A DNA stretch of 64,000 nt from the NCBI RefSeq assembly GCF_018917865.1, contig NZ_JAHLPM010000002.1, forward strand, positions 62,001-126,000, read 5' to 3'. The stretch is from Tissierella simiarum (lineage in GTDB: Bacteria > Bacillota > Clostridia > Tissierellales > Tissierellaceae). A model generated the notes under the pieces. The model was not told where the DNA came from. It did no database searches and saw only the letters and a list, made by a program, of their open reading frames with translations. Positions 26,394 through 35,431 of the stretch are shown here, piece by piece (position 1 is the first letter of the stretch; each line of letters begins with the position of its first letter). Made by a program: the position numbers and the translations under genes.

Positions 26394-26657
26394 CTATATA
26401 TTAATTTCATCTACTAGCCCTACAATAGATATATCTATAGGAGACTCCATTTTTTGAGCTGCAATTCTAGCGGCAGTTCCCTTTACGATTATTACTAATT
26501 CTCCTATTCCAGCACCTACCGTATCTACAGCAATTATTGGTTCTTCTATAGGTAATAATTCAATATTAAGAGGCTGAATAATCATTAGTTTACTTCCAAT
26601 AAGCCTATTGTCCTTTTTCGTTGCCACTACAGTTCCAATAACTTTTCCTATATACAT
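26394..26657 (-). CDS. Orphan EutN/CcmL-type BMC pentamer (BMC-P)
   Basis: 87 residues with the family marks MYIGKVIGTVVAT and AVDTVGAGIGE. Five copies form a vertex cap of a microcompartment shell. It is nearly identical to the pentamer in the BMC operon (38749-39036), about 71 of 87 positions the same by eye, but lies 12 kb away with no other shell gene. ATG 26657 follows AAGGGGG; the longer reading to 26684 runs through the ribosome site. Likely a recent duplicate that supplies an alternative cap. Confidence 0.9.
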   Translation of the reverse strand: MYIGKVIGTVVATKKDNRLIGSKLMIIQPLNIELLPIEEPIIAVDTVGAGIGELVIIVKGTAARIAAQKMESPIDISIVGLVDEINI

Positions 26658-26856
26658 ATTGATCCCCCTTAAAAGATTTTTCAAATAATCCTTTACAAAG
26701 TAATTTATTCTCTCGTTTTTACATTTTACTCTTATATAAATTTTTACAGAACTAAAATCAAAATATATTTTACTACTTTAAAGGTTTAAATATATATAGA
26801 AATATTAAAAACAAAAAATCACTGAAAAGCTATGACTCTTCAGCGATCAATAATTT

Positions 26857-27705
26857 TTATGAAAGACTTAATAAAAGTCTAATTGCCCTAGGACTTATAC
26901 CAATATTTTTTCCTATTTCTATATTGGTATAACCATTTTTTCTTGCTTCCATAATATATTCGTATTTATATTGAGTAAGATATCTTTTTCTTGAACCATT
27001 TTTTATTAATTTAAAATCTTCTTCTGTAGAACAAATATTTTTTAATATTTCATCTAAGCCTATTGCTTTTACATTTTTATCCTGTTTTTTATAGGACTCT
27101 TTAAACTCATCGATTCCTATTATATTCTCATTTTCATATTGATATTTTAGACTTAAATAATCTTCTGGAACTTCTTTCATTAATTTTTTATACTTGTCTA
27201 TGGCTACTAGTCTATCTAAGGAAAACATATCTAATAATCCATCTATATCTACTAGATTATCTAAATTCATTCTATAGAATATATCACTGCTCCATTTATA
27301 TTCTTCCATGGAGCTACAGATACCAGCATAAACTGGATTGTTATGTACATATTTTATTAAGTTTAAAATATAACTTTCATTTTGAATCAATATACTTCTA
27401 TATCTACCTTCAAAAGGAGATCCCTTTCTTTGTTTTTTAGCATTATAGTATTTAGCATATTTAGTATTTATTCTATGCATAATTTTACTAATAGGAATAT
27501 TATATGCTCTTATAATAAAATGATAATGATTATTCATTATAATATAGGCAAAAATACTAAAATCATATATTTCTTTTACTTCTCCAACCACCTTAAGTAA
27601 ATAAATTTTGTCTTCTTCATCTTCAAAAATATACTCCTTGTTATTCCCGTTATGAATAATATGGTATATAGCACCATAATACTCTATTCTTGGTTTCCTA
27701 GCCAT
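26857..27705 (-). CDS. REP-associated tyrosine transposase-like protein (Y1/HUH)
   Basis: 282 residues. N-terminal Y1 transposase domain: MARKPRIEYYGAIYHI, the HUH pair in NNHYHFI and the nucleophile tyrosine region NLIKYVHNNP. The C-terminus has a helix-turn-helix (GYTNIEIGKNIGISPRAIRLL). Such RAYT proteins are usually single, chromosomal and domesticated, acting on short palindromes. I see no flanking insertion-sequence ends. GGAGGAGG precedes the start. An imperfect hairpin (26818-26848) with T-run may end the transcript. Confidence 0.85.
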   Translation of the reverse strand: MARKPRIEYYGAIYHIIHNGNNKEYIFEDEEDKIYLLKVVGEVKEIYDFSIFAYIIMNNHYHFIIRAYNIPISKIMHRINTKYAKYYNAKKQRKGSPFEGRYRSILIQNESYILNLIKYVHNNPVYAGICSSMEEYKWSSDIFYRMNLDNLVDIDGLLDMFSLDRLVAIDKYKKLMKEVPEDYLSLKYQYENENIIGIDEFKESYKKQDKNVKAIGLDEILKNICSTEEDFKLIKNGSRKRYLTQYKYEYIMEARKNGYTNIEIGKNIGISPRAIRLLLSLS

Positions 27706-27827
27706 AGCCTCCTCCTATTACCGTAAGTTAAAAAACATATTCTACATAATACTAAAAATTTCCTTCTTTTATTTAAAATAACTTCCTCTGTATTGTGCCT
27801 TACATCAAAACAAATAGTTATTAGTAT

Positions 27828-28013
27828 CTACTCTATCTCTTCACTTTCATTTTTAGAGATACTTTTTTCCCTTTCATTATCTACTAATTGAAATATATTC
27901 TCCCAAGATTTCTTCATTTTCTTTTGTTGATAACTATAGCGTATATCCTTTATTAAAGGACTACTTATCAACAATATCCCCACAATAATTAAGAATATAG
28001 ATAATTTTTTCAT
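27828..28013 (-). CDS. Small membrane-anchored protein, sortase-N-terminus-like
   Basis: 61 residues: one membrane helix (LSIFLIIVGILLISSPLI) then a basic/acidic helical tail ending SKNESEEIE. The start resembles the anchor part of class D sortases (...KDIRYSYQQKK), but no catalytic domain follows. It may be a truncated sortase or a genuine small protein. ATG 28013 follows GGGAGGTG. Confidence 0.6.
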   Translation of the reverse strand: MKKLSIFLIIVGILLISSPLIKDIRYSYQQKKMKKSWENIFQLVDNEREKSISKNESEEIE

Positions 28014-28168
28014 TAAGTCCACCTCCCATTAATTGTATTATACCACCTTGAAATTATGAACTACCATTTGTCGCTTTTTATTAACTAAAAGAAGGACTTT
28101 TGTAAATTTTGTCGAATGTGTTCTAATTGAACATATTATATGAATCAGATATTGAAGGGAGAATTTAC

Positions 28169-29284
28169 ATGAAGAAAAGATTTTATTCTATTTTGACTAT
28201 TTTTATTGCTACAATTATGTTCTTAGGCTCTGTATCAAATATTGAAGCAGCAGCAACTAAGAAAACTACTACAAACAAGCCAGCTCCCACTACTGTAGGA
28301 ACTACTATTGGAAATAGTGTTAATGGCTCTTGGGTTGTTAAAGATGGCGATAGCTTATATTATATATCTGGAGAATCCTGGGATCAAACCAATATATATA
28401 AAGCTGATGCCAATGGAAAAAACCCTGTTAAAATAAATAAAGATGACTATCATGATATTAGTAATTTAAATGTATCGAAAAATATTATATATTTTGCTAA
28501 ATATGAGAGTAATCCAGATTATGATTATTCTGATGATACCAAAGATCCCTATATAAATAATTTATATTCCATTGGATCTAACGGTACAACATTAAAAAAA
28601 CTAATTGATAATATTGGACAATATTATATAAGTGATACAAAAATATATTTTGTAAATCTAAAGGATAGCGGAAAACTATATAGAGCAAACTTAGATGGTA
28701 CTAAAATTGAAAAACTAATAGATGATAAAATAGCATGTTTTAATATTACTAATGATAATATAATTTATGCTGTAGATGAGAAAAAGGTAGATGGTCCTTT
28801 GTTTAGCCCAGGTATTCCTGTAGGAAGCATTTATAAAACAGATAAAAATGGTAAAAACAAAAGCCTTATAACTAAAGATGCTGCTAATTGTATAAATACT
28901 GTAGGCAACGAGATCTACTATATCAACTACTCTGATAAGTCTAAAGTATATAAAGTCCCAATAAAGGGTGGAAAAAATAAGAAGGTATTAGATTTTTCTG
29001 TTGAAAATATAAATATAGATAATAGATGGATTTATTTTAGCAATCTTAGTAAGGGTATAGATACTTATGTAGGTCCTAATCATAATTTTCTGGAAAAGTT
29101 ACCTACATTATGGAAAGCAAAACTTGATGGTACTCAAGCTAAAGAATTAAAAGCTGCTTACCCTAGGTCTATTAATGTATTAGGTAATAATATATATTAT
29201 AAAGAATATTTCGATTCAGGAACTTTTAATGGAGAAACAAGAATGAAAATGAATTTAGATGGTAAAGGTGATACTGAATTTTAA
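28169..29284 (+). CDS. Secreted protein with DUF5050-type repeats
   Basis: 371 residues. The signal peptide is cleaved after about residue 28 (SVSNIEAAA), followed by a Thr-rich linker and repeating units of the form LYRANLDGTKIEKL / IYKTDKNGKNKSL, each a strand pair as in a beta-propeller. Exported; function unknown. AAGGGAG lies seven bases before ATG 28169, which is better than an upstream ATG at 28127. Followed closely by the coiled-coil zinc-ribbon gene. Confidence 0.8.
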   Translation: MKKRFYSILTIFIATIMFLGSVSNIEAAATKKTTTNKPAPTTVGTTIGNSVNGSWVVKDGDSLYYISGESWDQTNIYKADANGKNPVKINKDDYHDISNLNVSKNIIYFAKYESNPDYDYSDDTKDPYINNLYSIGSNGTTLKKLIDNIGQYYISDTKIYFVNLKDSGKLYRANLDGTKIEKLIDDKIACFNITNDNIIYAVDEKKVDGPLFSPGIPVGSIYKTDKNGKNKSLITKDAANCINTVGNEIYYINYSDKSKVYKVPIKGGKNKKVLDFSVENINIDNRWIYFSNLSKGIDTYVGPNHNFLEKLPTLWKAKLDGTQAKELKAAYPRSINVLGNNIYYKEYFDSGTFNGETRMKMNLDGKGDTEF

Positions 29285-29321
29285 TAATTTATATAAATTT
29301 AATTGAGGAGGGAACATATAA

Positions 29322-29717
29322 ATGTCTGATTTCCAATCCAAACTCCAAAAAAGTCTTCTAGGTTTACAAAAAGGTGTTCAGAAAAGTTTCCAAGAAGGTA
29401 AAGAAAAAATTCAACAAACTCAAGAAATCATATCTTTAAAAAATGAAATTTCTAAAATTGAAGATAACAGAGATGAATTATATTTAGCTTTAGGAAAATC
29501 TGTATTTGAAAAAATAGCAAATAAAGAAATGGAAGACGAACTTTTAGAAGGAGTAGTAGATCAAATTAATTATTTTAATGAGAAAATTACAGAATTAAAA
29601 AGCATTCTAAATGAAAAAACAGGTAAAGAGGAAACTACTACCTGTGAATGTGGTGCTGAAGTAACCATAGACTCTAAATTTTGTTCCAGCTGTGGTAAAA
29701 AATTAGATGAAGAATAA
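29322..29717 (+). CDS. Coiled-coil protein with C-terminal zinc ribbon
   Basis: 131 residues: a Gln/Lys-rich N-terminus, a helical coiled-coil (residues 30-100) and a four-cysteine ribbon CECGAEV...CSSCGKK. A cytoplasmic adaptor-like protein of unknown role. Its transcript ends at the strong hairpin just after the stop. Confidence 0.75.
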   Translation: MSDFQSKLQKSLLGLQKGVQKSFQEGKEKIQQTQEIISLKNEISKIEDNRDELYLALGKSVFEKIANKEMEDELLEGVVDQINYFNEKITELKSILNEKTGKEETTTCECGAEVTIDSKFCSSCGKKLDEE

Positions 29718-29761
29718 AAATATCCCCTTTACATAAATATATGACTGTAAAGGGGATATTT
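29718..29761. terminator. Bidirectional terminator
   Basis: Sixteen-base arms (AAATATCCCCTTTACA and complement) with T-run on the plus side. It serves the zinc-ribbon gene and abuts the convergent ATP-grasp gene. Confidence 0.85.
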
Positions 29762-29762
29762 T

Positions 29763-30566
29763 TTATGAAGCTTTAGGATATATTGGACTATTTGGATTAA
29801 AGTCAGGGTCCGATGAAATATATTCATAAATACATTTTTCTACTTCAACTCCCATATTTCTTAATCCTTCATTTCCGAACATTACATTATATTCTAATAT
29901 ATAATGATTATTTCCAACTACAGCTATATCGAATCCTGCATGATTTATTTCTAAAGTAGCCGCAACTCTTTCTACTAATTCAATGGCTTCCAAAGGAATG
30001 TCATTGTAATCATAACTGGCTCCTTTTGCTATATTATTATGAAAACTTCCTTCGGCAGCTATTCTCCAATAAGCTCCTATTACTTTATTTCCTACATATA
30101 CTATTCTTAAGTCTCTATCTATAGGAAGTTTTTCTTGAATATATAAAGTATCATTATTCTCTATATAATTTTTTAATTCCTGCCTATTTTCTACAAGAAA
30201 TACCCCTCTACCCATGGAACTTTTTATTTCTTTAGCTACTAAAGGATATCCAAATTCTTCTTCAATTGTTTCAATATCTGCATTATCTTTGCTTAATATT
30301 TGAGTATAAGGTACATTTCTTGGAAAAGTAGCCCATAATGCTCTAGTGGTTTCAATTTTATTGTGTCCTAGGTGATAGGTATTAATATTAGGAAATATTT
30401 TCTTTTTCAGCCCATAAACTAAAGAATTTACTTGCCAGTATTCAGGAAATAATACATAATCTGCTTCTTTTATCTTATCTATTTCTTTAAAAATATTTTC
30501 TGGCTTAATATAAGTTACGTTGCGCATCCCTAGGGTTCTAAAGGGATTAAAGGTAACTAGTTTCAT
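29763..30566 (-). CDS. ATP-grasp ligase of the RimK type
   Basis: 267 residues. The ATP-grasp core is visible from about residue 85: GYPLVAKEIKSSMGRGVFLV, then YIQEKLPIDRDLRIVYVG, and metal-binding ILEYNVMFG. Such enzymes join a carboxylate to an amine using ATP, as in glutamylation. The substrate is unknown; it stands alone between a zinc-ribbon gene and the purine island. Confidence 0.8.
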   Translation of the reverse strand: MKLVTFNPFRTLGMRNVTYIKPENIFKEIDKIKEADYVLFPEYWQVNSLVYGLKKKIFPNINTYHLGHNKIETTRALWATFPRNVPYTQILSKDNADIETIEEEFGYPLVAKEIKSSMGRGVFLVENRQELKNYIENNDTLYIQEKLPIDRDLRIVYVGNKVIGAYWRIAAEGSFHNNIAKGASYDYNDIPLEAIELVERVAATLEINHAGFDIAVVGNNHYILEYNVMFGNEGLRNMGVEVEKCIYEYISSDPDFNPNSPIYPKAS

Positions 30567-30724
30567 TTAAAACACCACCTTTTAATAAAGTAACAAAAAT
30601 ATTTTACTACCAGAAAAGTAGTTTTTCAATATTTTTCTTCAGTAATTTTTTTAATTTTTTTGCACTTTTCCCGGGAAATATAGGTAATGTTGTAAAGGAA
30701 AGAAAAAGATGTCTAAAAATATAG

Positions 30725-30762
30725 AAGAGCCCTTTAAACTGTGATTTTAAAGAGCTCCTCTT
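30725..30762 (-). terminator. Terminator at the end of the purine hydroxylase operon
   Basis: AAGAGCCCTTTAAA pairs imperfectly with TTTAAAGAGCTCCTCTT. It follows the formiminotransferase gene. Confidence 0.6.
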
Positions 30763-30790
30763 GTCTAATATTAGACTTTTATTTCATCAT

Positions 30791-31720
30791 TTATTCCATT
30801 AAATGAGTTTCCAATATTTGTTCTTTCCTGAAGTTTTCAAATCCTAGATAATATTCTAAAGAGTTAAGTAAATGTTCCAATTTTACAGGACCTACTAGCT
30901 CTGATCCAGTAACTGGTATTCCATATCTTCTAGCTTCTTGCTTAACTAATTCATAGGTTCTATAAAGAGGTGTGACATTACAATCAAACATGTTCATAGA
31001 AACTACTACACCATCTCTTTCCGGAAATTTAATACCTACTGCCCTTACTGTTGAGAAACCTCCACTGGGACCTCTTACTGCTTTAGCTATTTCTTTAGCA
31101 ATCTTTACATCTTCTGTTCCTAAAAATACATTATAGGCTGTTAGCCCTTCCGTATCTGCACTAACTATTGTAGCTCCAGATTTCGGACTTAATTTACCGT
31201 CTACGCTAAAATCTGGCTTCCTCTCTTCGTAATCTGGATGATTTACATCCTCAAGTAATTCCTTTAATCCTTCATACTGACCTTTTCTTATGAAAGATAT
31301 GCTTTCTTTATCTTCCGTTCTAGCATTTTTACCTGAGAAGAAGATAGGTACCTTATATTTTTCAAATAACTCTTCTCCTATTTCATTAGCTAAATTTATA
31401 CATTCCTCTAAGGTTATATTTTTAAATGGAAATATAGGTATAGTATCCTGAGCTCCTATTCTAGGATGGGTTCCTTTTTGTTCTTCCATATCTATTAGTT
31501 CATAGGATTTACCTGCCATTTGAATTAAAGCTTCCTTTAAAGGTTCAGGTTCGCCTATTACAGTAACTACTGTTCTATTAAAGTCGTGTTCAGGCTCATA
31601 ACTTACCAACTTTACTCCGTCTTTGTTTCTTACTTCATCCACTATGGCTTCAATAACCTCTTCTCTTCTTCCATCACTAAAATTAGGAACTGCTAAAATA
31701 TACTTTTTTTGCAAACTCAT
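30791..31720 (-). CDS. ftcD: Formimidoyltransferase, FtcD N-domain type
   Basis: 309 residues, the length of a single FTCD transferase domain without cyclodeaminase. Family sequence is clear (ILAVPNFSDGRR, EEQKGTHPRIGAQDTIPI, SADTEGLTAYNVFLGT). The enzyme moves a formimino group to tetrahydrofolate. In histidine users the donor is formiminoglutamate; no hut genes are present here, and purine-fermenting clostridia use the same chemistry on formiminoglycine, the end product of xanthine ring breakdown. It is the last gene of the permease/hydroxylase operon, so a glycine formimidoyltransferase is more likely here. Confidence 0.88.
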   Translation of the reverse strand: MSLQKKYILAVPNFSDGRREEVIEAIVDEVRNKDGVKLVSYEPEHDFNRTVVTVIGEPEPLKEALIQMAGKSYELIDMEEQKGTHPRIGAQDTIPIFPFKNITLEECINLANEIGEELFEKYKVPIFFSGKNARTEDKESISFIRKGQYEGLKELLEDVNHPDYEERKPDFSVDGKLSPKSGATIVSADTEGLTAYNVFLGTEDVKIAKEIAKAVRGPSGGFSTVRAVGIKFPERDGVVVSMNMFDCNVTPLYRTYELVKQEARRYGIPVTGSELVGPVKLEHLLNSLEYYLGFENFRKEQILETHLME

Positions 31721-31779
31721 TTTTATCCCCCTTTATTTTTTAAAAATTAAAAGTTATATTAAATTTAAATCCTTCTCTC

Positions 31780-32763
31780 TTATGCCTTATCTGCCAAAAC
31801 CTTTAACAATCGTGAAGGAGTTACTGGTATTTCAGTAATTCTTACTCCTACCGCATCGTATATAGCATTTAATATGGCAGGTGTTATAGGAATAGTAACG
31901 GATTCTCCTATACCTTTTGCACCATAAGGTGCTGTATTTTCTGGATCTTCTATTATAATGTTTTTTACATCTATCATATCCATTGCTGTAGGAATAAGAT
32001 ATTTTGAAAACTTATTGTTTTTTATCCTGCCCTTATCTATTTCTAAATCTTCAAACAAGGCATAACCTAAAGCCATGGCAAAACCACCATCCATCTGTCC
32101 TTCTACTAACTTAGGGTTTATAGCTCTTCCTGTATCTTGAGCAAAAACTGCCTTTAAAATTTCTACTTTTCCTGTTAATGTATCCACTTCAACTTCCACT
32201 CCACAGGCATTAAAAGTATAAGGCCAGTAAGGCGCCCCCTGTCCTGTTTCTGAATCCATTTCTACAGTTTGGGCAGTAAATATTCCTTCTACTTCTATTG
32301 GATTATCTTTATAAGTCTTACTTAATTCTTTAAAAGAAATCCTTTTGTGTGGAAAAAAGTTTAAATATATTTCTCCCTTTTCCATAGTCAATCCAGAAAC
32401 AGAGTTTAATCCTAATTCTCTTTGAGCTGCGTCTAATAACTCTTCTCTAAATTTCTCACAAGCAGTCTTTATAGCATTTCCAGTATTATAGGTTTGTCTA
32501 CTGGCAGCAGTAGTTCCTGAATCCGGCATAAGGCTAGTATCTTCACATATGAACAATATATCCTTTGAATCTATTTTTAGAGTTTCTGCTCCAATTTGTG
32601 ATAAGACTGTTTTTGAACCTTGCCCCACTTCTGTAGCTCCAGTATATATTCCTATCTTTCCCCCATCTAGAAGCCTTACTACTGCCTTAGATACATCTGG
32701 AAACCCATTACCATATCCTATTCCATAAAAAGATATACCTATCCCCACTCCTTTCTTTTTCAT
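31780..32763 (-). CDS. Molybdenum hydroxylase, C-terminal half of large subunit (NdhM-like)
   Basis: 327 residues that equal the second molybdopterin-binding half of xanthine-dehydrogenase-type enzymes: GATEVGQGSKTVLSQIG, GTTAASRQTYNTGNA and the catalytic Glu in AKGIGESVT. It begins one base after the stop of the preceding gene (TAAAATG), with its own ribosome site GGAGGGG inside the end of that gene, so the split is real and coupled. The same division is known in Eubacterium barkeri nicotinate dehydrogenase (NdhL/NdhM). In this purine locus hypoxanthine or another purine is the likely substrate. Confidence 0.88.
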   Translation of the reverse strand: MKKKGVGIGISFYGIGYGNGFPDVSKAVVRLLDGGKIGIYTGATEVGQGSKTVLSQIGAETLKIDSKDILFICEDTSLMPDSGTTAASRQTYNTGNAIKTACEKFREELLDAAQRELGLNSVSGLTMEKGEIYLNFFPHKRISFKELSKTYKDNPIEVEGIFTAQTVEMDSETGQGAPYWPYTFNACGVEVEVDTLTGKVEILKAVFAQDTGRAINPKLVEGQMDGGFAMALGYALFEDLEIDKGRIKNNKFSKYLIPTAMDMIDVKNIIIEDPENTAPYGAKGIGESVTIPITPAILNAIYDAVGVRITEIPVTPSRLLKVLADKA

Positions 32764-32764
32764 T

Positions 32765-34027
32765 TTATCCCCTCCCTACACTCATGGAGAAACCAATATT
32801 CTTTACTACTTCTTCTATACATCTATCAATAGGAACACTTTCCAACATTATCTGCCCAGTAGCCGATACAGATCCTTTTTTAAATATATTTTTCATTCTT
32901 ATAGAAATAGGATCTATTCCCAATTTTTCTGCTAATATATCCATCTGTTGTTCATGAGCTACAGGTACTTGAGTAGCTCCAAATCCCCTCATAGCTCCAG
33001 CAAAAAGGTTATTTGTATAAACAGCATAGCTATCTACTTTTACATTGGGTATAAAGTATGGTCCTGTGGCATGAACCCCTGATTTTCTCAATACATTAGT
33101 TGCCCAGGAAGCATAGGCTCCTGTGTCTCCTATTATTTCAGCTTCCATTATTTGTAAGTATCCATTCTTATCTGCACCTGTCTTATATTTCATAATTAAA
33201 GGATGGCGTTTAGAGTGTGCTATAAATGATTCTTCTCTAGAATATATAGCTTTTACGGGCTTCTTGAGTGTATATGCCGCTAAAGCCAAATGAATCTGAA
33301 GACTTATGTCTTCTCTTCCTCCAAAGGCCCCTCCTACATTGGTATTTATTATTTTTACTTCTTCTTGTGACAAATTAAGGGCTGCTGCTACTTCTTCTCT
33401 ATCATAATGAGGATATTGGGTGGCTACCATAACTGTTAAAATATTTTCTTTATCAACAAAAGCCAATCCTGCTTCTGGCTGGAGAAAGGCATGATCCACC
33501 ATGTGAGTTTTGTAGGTATTTTCTACTACTACATAACTGTTACTATAGCCTTCCTCTATATTTCCCTTTTTCAATTTATAATGATAGACTATATTCGTAT
33601 CTCCATGAATCTTTGGGGAATCTTCTCTCATAGCATCTATGGGGTTAAATACCCCTTCTATTTCTTCATAATATACTTTTATCTTTTTTAAAGCTTCTTT
33701 ACAAACTCTCTCATTTTCTCCAACAACAAAAGCAATAGGATCTCCTATTTGCCTTACTTTTTCTCTGCAAAAAACTTCATGGTCTTTAAATACAACTCCA
33801 TAGTGATTAATTGGAACATCTTTATAAGTAAAAATTTTTATTATTCCTTTTATCTTCTCAGCTTCTTTAATATCTACCTCTATATAAGCATGAGATTTAT
33901 CCGATCTTAAAGTTTTTCCATAAATCATATCATCTATATATAAATCTTGAGGATATAATGCTTTTCCCGTTACTTTACTTAGTCCGTCTACTCTAAGAAT
34001 ATCTTTTCCCACTATATTTAAATTCAC
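32765..34027 (-). CDS. Molybdenum hydroxylase, N-terminal half of large subunit (NdhL-like)
   Basis: 420 residues: the aldehyde-oxidase/xanthine-dehydrogenase hammerhead domain (1-120) and the first molybdopterin domain with NVGGAFGGRED and AGAMRGFGATQ. It ends where a normal subunit of about 750 residues would continue; the rest is the next gene. GTG 34027 follows GGAGGGGGT and overlaps the iron-sulfur subunit stop (TAGTG). Confidence 0.88.
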   Translation of the reverse strand: MNLNIVGKDILRVDGLSKVTGKALYPQDLYIDDMIYGKTLRSDKSHAYIEVDIKEAEKIKGIIKIFTYKDVPINHYGVVFKDHEVFCREKVRQIGDPIAFVVGENERVCKEALKKIKVYYEEIEGVFNPIDAMREDSPKIHGDTNIVYHYKLKKGNIEEGYSNSYVVVENTYKTHMVDHAFLQPEAGLAFVDKENILTVMVATQYPHYDREEVAAALNLSQEEVKIINTNVGGAFGGREDISLQIHLALAAYTLKKPVKAIYSREESFIAHSKRHPLIMKYKTGADKNGYLQIMEAEIIGDTGAYASWATNVLRKSGVHATGPYFIPNVKVDSYAVYTNNLFAGAMRGFGATQVPVAHEQQMDILAEKLGIDPISIRMKNIFKKGSVSATGQIMLESVPIDRCIEEVVKNIGFSMSVGRG

Positions 34028-34503
34028 TATACCCCCTCCTCTTTTATATATTTAATAGCCATTTCTGTTGCATCTACTATTTTGTTATATCCTGTACATC
34101 TACATAGATTTCCAGATATTCCTTTTCTTATTTCTTCCCTACTAGGGTAAGGCTGCTTATCTAAAAGAGCTTTTACAGACATAATCATGCCAGGAGTACA
34201 ATATCCGCATTGAATAGCTCCTTCTTCTATGAAAGCTTTTTGAATTGGATGTAATTTACCCTCTTCTTCTAATCCTTCTATGGTTAAAATATTACTTCCA
34301 TCAGCTTGAAAAGCCATAACCAAGCAAGAGTTAACAGAGACTCCATCCATTATTACAGTACAGGCTCCACACTCTCCCTCACCGCACCCTTCTTTCGTTC
34401 CAGTTAATCTAAGCTTATCTCTCAATAAATCTATAAGTCTTATATCTTCATCTATATTTAGTATATAATCTATGCCGTTAACCTTTAATTTTATTTCTTT
34501 CAC
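34027..34503 (-). CDS. Molybdenum hydroxylase, 2Fe-2S subunit
   Basis: 158 residues with both cluster motifs: CGEGECGACTV in the plant-ferredoxin domain and CGYCTPGM...GNLCRCTGY in the helical domain. It carries electrons between the molybdenum site and FAD. GTG 34503 lies inside the end of the FAD-subunit gene, nine bases after AGGGGTGA, so the two are translationally coupled. Confidence 0.93.
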   Translation of the reverse strand: MKEIKLKVNGIDYILNIDEDIRLIDLLRDKLRLTGTKEGCGEGECGACTVIMDGVSVNSCLVMAFQADGSNILTIEGLEEEGKLHPIQKAFIEEGAIQCGYCTPGMIMSVKALLDKQPYPSREEIRKGISGNLCRCTGYNKIVDATEMAIKYIKEEGV

Positions 34504-35359
34504 AGGACCAATTCACCCCTTCTTCAACAGCTTCCCTAAATACTCCTATAACAGCTTCTCTTTTGTAAGGCAAAGTTGATCTTCCCTTTAACCTTTTGCC
34601 CATAGACTCTTGAAGAATCTTTGCTGCTTTATATATGGTTTTTTCATCTGGAGATTTCTCTAGAAGAAACTCTTCTACTTCTAATTCCCTCATAGGATAC
34701 TTACCTAAAGAACCACTGGCAATTTTTATGGCTTTAAACACTCCTTTTTTATTGATTTCTAGAAGAGTACTTATAGACATCCGAGAAATAGCCAAAGCTT
34801 TTCTAAGACCTAGTTTAGAAAATGTAAGTATCTGCTCTGGTTTAGGTTTTTTAAAACGAATATTGGTAAGGAGTTCATCTTCTCTTATAGTTTTATTCAT
34901 ATCTGTGTAAAGATCTTCTAAATATACTTCTCTCTTTCCCCTAGTGCTTACTAGAGTAATAGTGCTATTTAAACAAATTAAAGGGGGTATAGAATCTGCT
35001 GCTGAAGAACCATTAGCAATATTTCCTCCAATAGTTCCCTTATTTCTTATTTGAGGAGAACCTACAAGGCTGCAAGCTTTTTTAAGTCCTTGCAAGTTTT
35101 CTTGTATTAATGGATTTTCTATTAATTGAGTAAATGTAGTGGCTCCTCCTATTTCAATAAATTCTCCTTCCTCTTTTATATAGGAAAGTTCCCTAGTATT
35201 TGAAATATCTATTAAAACTTTAGGCGAAATCTTTTCATTTCTCAAATCTATAATTATGTCTGTTCCGCCTGCTATTATCTTTGCTTCATTTTTATATATA
35301 GATAAAACCCTTATGATCTCATTTACATTTTCTCCTTTATAAACTTCCTGTAATTCCAT
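34478..35359 (-). CDS. Molybdenum hydroxylase, FAD-binding subunit
   Basis: About 293 residues: the FAD loops IIAGGTDIIIDLRN and GGNIANGSSAADSIPPL and a CO-dehydrogenase-flavoprotein C-terminal domain. It is the first of four subunit genes in the order FAD, FeS, L, M, the same as ndhFSLM. ATG 35359 follows GGAGG by nine bases; the frame stays open to 35428 but without another ribosome site. Confidence 0.9.
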   Translation of the reverse strand: MELQEVYKGENVNEIIRVLSIYKNEAKIIAGGTDIIIDLRNEKISPKVLIDISNTRELSYIKEEGEFIEIGGATTFTQLIENPLIQENLQGLKKACSLVGSPQIRNKGTIGGNIANGSSAADSIPPLICLNSTITLVSTRGKREVYLEDLYTDMNKTIREDELLTNIRFKKPKPEQILTFSKLGLRKALAISRMSISTLLEINKKGVFKAIKIASGSLGKYPMRELEVEEFLLEKSPDEKTIYKAAKILQESMGKRLKGRSTLPYKREAVIGVFREAVEEGVNWSCERNKIKG

Positions 35360-35398
35360 TATTTCATGCCTCCTCCGATTCAGAAGATAGATTCTTGG

Positions 35399-35431
35399 AA
35401 AGTGCCACCTTTCATTGGAAGGTGGCACTTT
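35399..35431 (-). promoter_or_regulatory. Hairpin between permease and hydroxylase genes
   Basis: Perfect 13-base arms (AAAGTGCCACCTT and complement) around seven bases, starting at the permease stop. No T-run follows on the minus strand, so it may be a processing or partial attenuation site rather than a full terminator. Confidence 0.6.

Noticed and set aside
26857-27705. Complete insertion sequence around the RAYT gene
   Set aside because: No second gene, no clear paired ends and no target duplication could be seen; it looks like a lone chromosomal RAYT.
32761-32770. Possible frameshift splitting the molybdenum hydroxylase gene
   Set aside because: The junction has its own GGAGGGG ribosome site and ATG, and the L/M split is known from nicotinate dehydrogenase, so two real genes are more likely.
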